Part shown: one piece after another, positions 58,285 to 64,000 of the stretch
Layout of the letters: every line of letters begins with the position of its first letter
Numbering within the stretch: the first letter of the stretch is position 1
Source of the DNA: Tanypteryx hageni
Taxonomy: Eukaryota > Arthropoda > Insecta > Odonata > Petaluridae
DNA length: 64,000 bases
NCBI GenBank assembly: GCA_028673005.1
Contig: CM054117.1
Location: forward strand, 55,286,370-55,350,369
Direction of reading: 5' to 3'
Position numbers and translations under genes: made by a program
The notes under the pieces: generated by a model
What the model saw: only the letters and a program-made list of their open reading frames with translations
Database searches by the model: none
What the model was told of the DNA's origin: nothing

Positions 58285-58561
58285 GCGTTAACGCGTCATG
58301 TGTGTATCGAAAGGGTTACCTTTTTAATCGGAGTTTTAAATACTCTATGAAATAAATTGCTGGAATGACGTGCACTACTGGGTTTTTATCCCGAATGCAG
58401 TGAGATAAGCTTTATGTGTTTCGCGGATGGTGCAATTCCTCCACCTGCCATAATAGATGTAAATGTGTTAACTTCCAATCTGTGTTGAAATGCTTGTTTC
58501 AATGCAAACTGGTGTCGAGAGACATATGTATAATTTAAATATTTCTATTTATGGTGCTCAG

Positions 58562-58907
58562 GAGGAGCCAACCAGGCGCCGGGAACCACTCCGAGGACGT
58601 GACTATGCAACTCCGTCGCCTCCTCATGCCAACCGTGTCGAGGGAGGAGGAGGAGGAAGAGGCCGCGAGGCAGTCGGCCGCGGCGGCCGCTGAGGAGGCT
58701 GAGGAGAGGGCAAGGAGGCGCCGCCTCATGCGGAGGCCGAGCGGTGCGGCGACCCCGCCTCCGCGATACTACCGCCGCCTGGTGGACTGCGAGGACGACG
58801 GCGACGATGAGGACGACGACGAAGACGAGTCCGAAGAGGACGACGACACGAACGAGGGAAGCCACAGTCGGCGGAGCAGCGGAAACGACCGATTCGACAC
58901 GAGGACG
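58562..58907 (+). CDS. Internal exon B: Arg/Glu-rich helix and acidic stretch
   Basis: The acceptor is GGTGCTCAG ending at 58561 and the donor is GGACG then GTGAGT at 58908, a near-ideal donor. The first base completes the AG left by exon A (giving Arg), so phases fit exactly; 115 codons follow, ending on a codon border. The peptide reads RSQPGAGNHSEDVTMQLRRL, then a Glu/Ala/Arg run (EEEEEEAARQSAAAAAEEAE, ERARRRRLMRRP) predicted as one long charged helix or coiled coil, then PPPRYYRRLVDCE, then an almost pure Asp/Glu run and SRRSS. No catalytic motif. GC content is far above the flanks. Mixed basic and acidic low-complexity sequence suggests a disordered linker. Confidence 0.88.
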
Positions 58908-59502
58908 GTGAGTGCCGTCTCCAGCCGGTAGGGGCGCTTCGGTCGTTTCAACAAATTCTGTTGCGAATTTTTTTCGATAAAAATTATGTTTATAAACCTC
59001 ATAGTGGAACGAATGGAAATGTTTCGGTCGATATCGCGATATGCTCTATAATCTACGAAATGGGTTTATCCCTAAAAATATATTTTTGAGTTTTCTAACC
59101 TTTTATGTTTATTTTATTTTAAAAAATACAAGTTCGTGTAGAGTTTTTCGACTGCCATTCTAAAGTGAACTACAGCAATAACAGAAAAAGCAAACAACTT
59201 GACGTTTGGTGGCATCAATTTATTGTATGTTTATTTTGAAAACAAATTATAAAAAATTTCTCACTCATTCGATTGTAAGTTTTTGAGTCTGTCTTTGGAA
59301 GAATGCCCAAAAGATTTTTTTAAAAACTGTATTTAATGTCATCGAACTCAAGTTTTCCATATGGTTGATAGCAGCAAACTTATAAGGTTCCCGACTGTTT
59401 TTCCGTTTTCTCGTGTCGTCTCAGTGACAAATCGAATTTAGGAAATCCAATAAAAAAATAGCTGAAGAAATTTTTAGAGCTTTTTCAAGGTCAAATACCT
59501 TT

Positions 59503-59530
59503 AAAAAGTGCAACGCTTGTTGCACTTTTT
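59503..59530. repeat. Perfect hairpin, 12-bp stem
   Basis: AAAAAGTGCAAC and GTTGCACTTTTT face each other around the loop GCTT. Confidence 0.9.
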
Positions 59531-61269
59531 TTCATTTTACTAATAAAATTATTATATAATGCACCAGAAGACTGCGAGTAATTTTACTAGAAGTAGTAAA
59601 GATTTCTTCGCGGTTTAGCTCCCCGTATTCCAGTTACTAGGCAATAACACTTTACATTTATTTATGCATTGCGTCGCATTGTTGGTAAGAGCGCGTAGGG
59701 CAATTTTTCCATTCTGTGTTTCCCCCTGTTCAGAAACGAGTATTTCGCGATGTCGGTTCACTGAGTCCTCGATTTTATATTCGTGACTTTCTTTACCGAT
59801 AAGTTTTTCGAATCTAACTCGAAAATATTCCCATAACCTTACCTAAAGAGGCTGATCTCTCGACATTTAACAGACCGAAGTCAATGTTCAGGTGGCAGAG
59901 AAATATTTACGTTCGAGCGAAGTAAAAATTTGCGAAAAACGAAAACCAGACACGATTTCGAAGCGGCAGCTAAGCCTTAAAAAGACGTTAGACCCGAGCC
60001 AAAACGATTTTGCGTTTCATTATTTCACTCCGGCTACGGATATATTGAATTAGCCGAAGATGTACGCCTTATCGAGTCACCTACCGTCTCTTTCTCTCTG
60101 GCACTCTCCTCGTCATCCTGCGATCGAGACTTTCCCTTCTCCCGAGGTCGAGTTTCTGTTTTCTTTTTTATTTCGACTCCTTCTCCCTCCTTCACCAGCG
60201 CCAATATGGCTTCCGTGCGTCGGCACTCGAGAAGACTTACGAAGCTCGAGAGAATATTTTTCTTTTGTTCATGGTTGACGGGTTGAGTGGCGGTATGGGA
60301 AGATGCATTGTATGTGGCGGGATGTCTCTCGACTTCGGAAAGGTCTACGAGGTGAAATGACCTTTTCCTTCTCCTCCAAAAAATTGGGGGGGGGGGGCAG
60401 ATCGCTCATTTAACTAAGAACTATTTTTTTGGCTCCGTGGCTCATACGGGATAACACGTATTCTTTTCTATCCGGAAGCGTCGTATCTTTCCCACAAGGT
60501 TGGAGAAAACTGTTAAAGTTATCCCTACCACCACTTTTAGCAGCTTAGGGTTTGTACAAGGTCTTGAATGACAGGATTTGTCTGTTTTTTGAAGGGCTAA
60601 ATTGCGTTCGTCTTTTTCTTTGAAGAAGGTGCAAGCCTCCGAGAAAAGGGGCCGTAGGAGCTACCCTTTCCTTGAGAATCAATGGGCTTTTGTGTAACGA
60701 AAGGTGAAAGAAAATGCAGCCAATGGCTGTAATACTCGTATGCAAAAAATTTTAAATCTTCCTGGGGTGTCGGAAAATTCTGTTTAACTTTGAAAGGGTG
60801 CCGCGCCTGCAAAAAATTTGGAAATAACTGGGATAGGTGATCCGTGGTAAACATATAATTATCATTCTGTATTCTGATTACCATATCAAACGGTATGTCT
60901 TAACGCACCAAATATTAAGTAAATATTTTTCATTTCATTAAGCTAAATCTACTACAAACATTTTTAGGATAAAAAGTTTAATTTTTGGCATCACGGCAGC
61001 GTATGTTTACAGCCCTGCCCTTAAAAGGGTTAATACGGAAATAATTCCTCCTTTGTCGTAATTTTTTATGTCTAGAGAAACATGGTAAACGGCCGCCTCA
61101 AAAAAATTGGATTTTGGTGCACTAATTTAGCTTTTATGGGCTATGGTATAACATCTGCTGTAATTTATTTTCCGAAATTATTTCACTTTCATTTAGGGTT
61201 CGGGGAGAAGCGAATGTCTGTAAATTACTTTTTTGCTAGATCATGCTATTCGTTGATTTTTTATTATAA

Positions 61270-61770
61270 TCCTCTTTAATTCTAAATCCGTTTGTATTTC
61301 TGTTTCATATTCGAAATTTCTCTGTCATTCTTCACTTTTGTTTTCCGTCATTGTATTTTGTTGTTTGGTAGTCATGGTTATGTTTATCATACATTTTTGG
61401 CTTCGGACGAAATGTATTCTTCAGGATGAAAATTGGTAAATTTTCTTTCATTATCGATTGTCAATTAAACCGTTGATTTTTTATCTCCATTCGGACATCT
61501 CTACTTCCCAACTGATTTTTTCGCTTAAAATTTAAATATCACGGAAGCCATTCCAAGTACTTCTAATTCTCTTTAATTCTAAATCCGTTTGTATTTCAGT
61601 TTCATATTCGAAATTTCTCTATCATTCTTCACTTTTGTTTTCCGTCATTTTATTTTGTTGTTTGGCAGTCATGGTTATGTTTATCATACATTTTTGGATT
61701 CGGACGAAAGTTATTCTTCAGGATGAAAATTGGTAAATTTTCTTTCATTATTGAGTGCCAATTAAATCGA
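61270..61770. repeat. 200-bp direct duplication, 297-bp spacing
   Basis: 61272-61470 and 61569-61768 agree at well over 90 percent by eye, from CTCTTTAATTCTAAATCCGT through ATCATACATTTTTGG-TTCG to AAATTGGTAAATTTTCTTTC. Between them about 98 bp is unique. The high identity points to a recent event inside the intron. Confidence 0.9.
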
Positions 61771-62103
61771 AAAATTTTCCTATGAACAAATTTTGCTAGA
61801 ACTATTTGTACATATGTCCTTACTGTATCAATAGATTATGATCTCTTGGCGTAATACATTGGTTTTTTGAACCACCGAGAGTTTTGCAATAAAAAATATT
61901 AATATTAATAAACTCATCACGACACATCAGAAACAAAATTTAGCTTTACGATTGATTTTTTGTAATAACACTTTGACGTAGTTTATTTGATATCCCAGAT
62001 CTGCGCCATATATTCTACCGCTCCGAAATAAGAAGCTTTACATATTCCATTAACCGTGCCGTTGGTTTTTTATTAACGAACTCCCCCATTCGTTTCCGAA
62101 TAG

Positions 62104-62639
62104 GTCGCGGGACAGGACGCTTCATACTCGTTGAGGCGCCGGCCTAAACCTCCGGCCCTCAACTCCGTGGTGCACAAATCACTCCCGGACCTGAGCACTC
62201 CGAGGAAGAGCAGGAACTCCGACAGCAGAGAGGGCAAGAGGAGCGAGGGATACACGAGACCGGTGACCCCGATCGACCTCGACCAGGTCGGAGGACCGGA
62301 CGATGTGTTCCGACACAGTCCGGGAGAATGGGTGGAGGACGACGCCGGTTGGGGCATGGGACCGATGCCCACCATCCCACCTCCCAGGAGGTACAGCGGA
62401 GGAGGGGGCAGCGGAGGGGGAGGGTCCGGAGGCGGCGGCGGGGGAGGCAGCAGCGGAGGGAGGTGCCACTGCTGCAACGGGAGGGAGAACGGAGGGGGAA
62501 GGGGGAGGCAGAGGTCAACGCCCAGCGAGAAGGGTATGGTCCATTCGAGGACTACCGTCGACTCTGATGACGACTCCTTGGATAACAATTCGGATGAGGA
62601 TATGGGCATGGCGGTACAGAGGCGAAGGTTGAGTGCAAG
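62104..62639 (+). CDS. Exon C: basic, SLPDLS-containing, then Gly-rich
   Basis: The acceptor AATAG ends at 62103 (or ACAG at 62115, same frame). Phase 0 matches exon B. The frame runs without a stop for about 178 codons: VAGQDASYSLRRRPKPPALN, SVVHKSLPDLSTPRKSRNSD, a Pro/Asp segment with PGEWVEDDAGWGMGPMP, a Gly/Ser run, RCHCCNGRENGG, then TVDSDDDSLDNNSDEDMGMA. The S-L-P-D-L-S word and nearby Ser/Arg patches resemble 14-3-3 or kinase target sites common in scaffold proteins; that is inference. The donor is uncertain: GTTTGT at 62640, GTTGAG at 62628 or GTACAG at 62614. The CHCC cluster is too small to call a zinc finger. The gene continues past the window. Confidence 0.82.
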
Positions 62640-62739
62640 GTTTGTGGTCTCTCTTTGGCGTTGCGTCTCTGCTGAAACAAGGCACGGAAAACTCTTTACG
62701 TTTTGTGGGCAGTGTTCATATATGCATCATATATACAGG

Positions 62740-64000
62740 GTGACCCGCGGATAATGTGTAAAAGTTTTGTTAAATTTACACATCAAGAGGTGATTGTAGG
62801 TCAATGAAACTTAACACACCCCTTCCCCTGGGTTCTAAGGTTTGGGCAAGGAGAATGCCAAGTTGGTATGTTTCTGATTTTACTCCATTTCGGGGTTGAA
62901 ATCAATTTTTGTCACGGAGGCTTATGAGTCTCCCAGGTTAATTTTGGGAAAAAACTATTTTTGGAATTTGCGAGAGAAAAGTTGAGGTCGGGAGTTTTCG
63001 ACCCCGCTCATTTCAAAAATTAAATCAGTTTTAATCTCCGATTCACCCCTAAGGCAGAGGTAACTAAGAGATCCCTAAGAGAAAAAATAAAACGTTCATA
63101 AAAAAAGATTTTTTGGGGTTTTCAACCGCGCTGATTATAAAAATGAAATCCATTTTAACCCCCAACCCACCCCAAAGGTTTTTTATGAAAATTGTAAAAA
63201 TTTTCCTCAATTCCTTCAAAAACAATTCTCCGATTTTTAGATATTGCGATTTTTTTCAAAATAGCTTTTATATAAATTCATGATATTTTATTGTATATTA
63301 TGATACTTTTTGAATTATAAATAAACAAATAAAAATATGTCGTCTTAATTACGATTACAATTTCGCATTTCTTTTTAGAACAATTTAATATGCCGTCTTA
63401 TTTACGATTAAAATTTAGAATTTATTTTAAGCACAATTTACAATAGCTGTTCTTAAATAATTTATTTTTTGTGGGTGTGTGGTGAGGATTTTCAAAACAG
63501 CATGACAGAAAAAGTTTCACAGGAAAATAAAATTTTTTTCACTTAATTTTTCATTTAAAATAAGAATGAAATTGATAAAAATTATTTCACTGATCATCTA
63601 TTAGTTTTCCATATAAATTCAATTTAATTTACGTTAAACCTATGAAGAAATTCTGGTTTTCATGAGAAATTTTTGAAGTGTTTTGCAACCACGGAAACTA
63701 GTTATCATAATCAAATTAACCTCGAAACCAAAATGATTGTGACTACACGACTTTTTCTATTTTATCGTAATAACGGAAAGTGTAAAAATATTTGTATCGC
63801 TTATTAAAATATAAAAGGGTTTTAAACTAAAGGTGTAACCGATTATTTTACAATAAAATTGAAAAGATTGAAAATCCAGGGCAATACAAGGATGATATTC
63901 TCATTGCAGTTTGAAAATTTTAATGTTGAAACAGAAAAACATAGCGAATATTTGGAGGAAAATATCGTCTTTGAGCTATTTTATAGAGGTATTCTTGTCG
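62740..64000. other. Intron-like DNA; possible element start at its left
   Basis: After a run of TATATA at 62730-62738 comes CAGGGTGACCCGCGGATAAT. ACAGGGTG next to TATA is a common edge of repetitive elements in insects, but I see no partner end. 62900-63180 contains short repeated words (TTTTTGGGGTT, CCCCAACCC). 63240-64000 is AT-rich. Confidence 0.4.

Larger units (their letters stand above)
50816..58561 (+). other. 7.7-kb intron between exons A and B
   Basis: Bounded by the exon A donor and the exon B acceptor, with matching phase. It carries at least a Tigger end, a fold-back hammerhead-like repeat, a hAT pseudogene, another hammerhead-like copy, a CT tract and two SINEs. I see no further exon within it. 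Confidence 0.7.
58908..62103 (+). other. 3.2-kb intron between exons B and C
   Basis: Bounded by the exon B donor and the exon C acceptor, phase 0 at both ends. It contains a 12-bp hairpin, a pyrimidine patch near 60070-60200, a G-run at 60385-60399, and a 200-bp direct duplication. No other exon is seen. Confidence 0.7.

Noticed and set aside
1..64000. CRISPR arrays, integrons, prophage or bacterial operons
   Set aside because: No regularly spaced short repeats with unique spacers, no ribosome-binding-site-led gene clusters; the window is eukaryotic in style.

Overview
This 64 kb window looks like nuclear DNA from an animal with a large, repeat-rich genome, probably an arthropod. The evidence is AT-rich non-coding DNA, a few GC-rich exons separated by multi-kilobase introns with GT-AG borders, a tRNA-derived SINE, truncated LINE 3' ends, and many hAT and pogo/Tigger elements. 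I cannot fix the species from sequence alone. There is no sign of bacterial operons, CRISPR arrays or phage genes.

One host gene is supported, on the + strand in the last 14 kb. Three exons (50236-50815, 58562-58907, 62104 to about 62639) join in a consistent reading frame across introns of 7.7 and 3.2 kb. They encode at least about 490 residues of a low-complexity, probably disordered protein: Ser/Pro-rich, then an Arg/Glu helix with acidic runs, then Gly-rich. It has a basic N-terminal piece and no enzymatic domain I recognise. The gene runs off the right edge, and its 5' end is either upstream or unseen. The first 50 kb therefore holds no gene I can defend; it may be intron or intergenic DNA.

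The rest is mobile DNA and simple sequence. hAT elements lie at about 10.5, 13.0, 16.2, 19.7, 31.6, 41.9 and 52.6 kb, four of them with recognisable 8-bp target duplications. Pogo/Tigger-like elements lie at about 11.4, 15.6, 30.4, 43.1, 46.4 and 51.9 kb. LINE 3' ends are at 3.4 and 43.8 kb. SINE copies are at 9.6 kb and as a tandem pair at 57.6-58.3 kb. Long homopurine/homopyrimidine tracts occupy 24.9-25.9, 28.7-29.8, 38.9-39.6, 40.6-41.8, 44.2-45.7 and 56.1-56.7 kb. They produce many long but meaningless open frames on both strands.

The most interesting structure is a dispersed repeat family (31.5, 32.5, 52.3-52.5, 54.8 kb). Its conserved core reads CTGAAGA, hairpin, GAAA, short GC-rich loop, and resembles a type I hammerhead ribozyme. 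Helices I and II vary between copies in ways that keep pairing, and one extra pyrimidine follows CTGAAGA in every copy. Other curiosities are a fold-back element built from GTAAATGTG/CACATTTAC units at 1.2-1.8 kb, a near-perfect long palindrome capped by (TA)n at 10.6 kb, and a SINE tandem pair sharing a palindromic 10-bp duplication.
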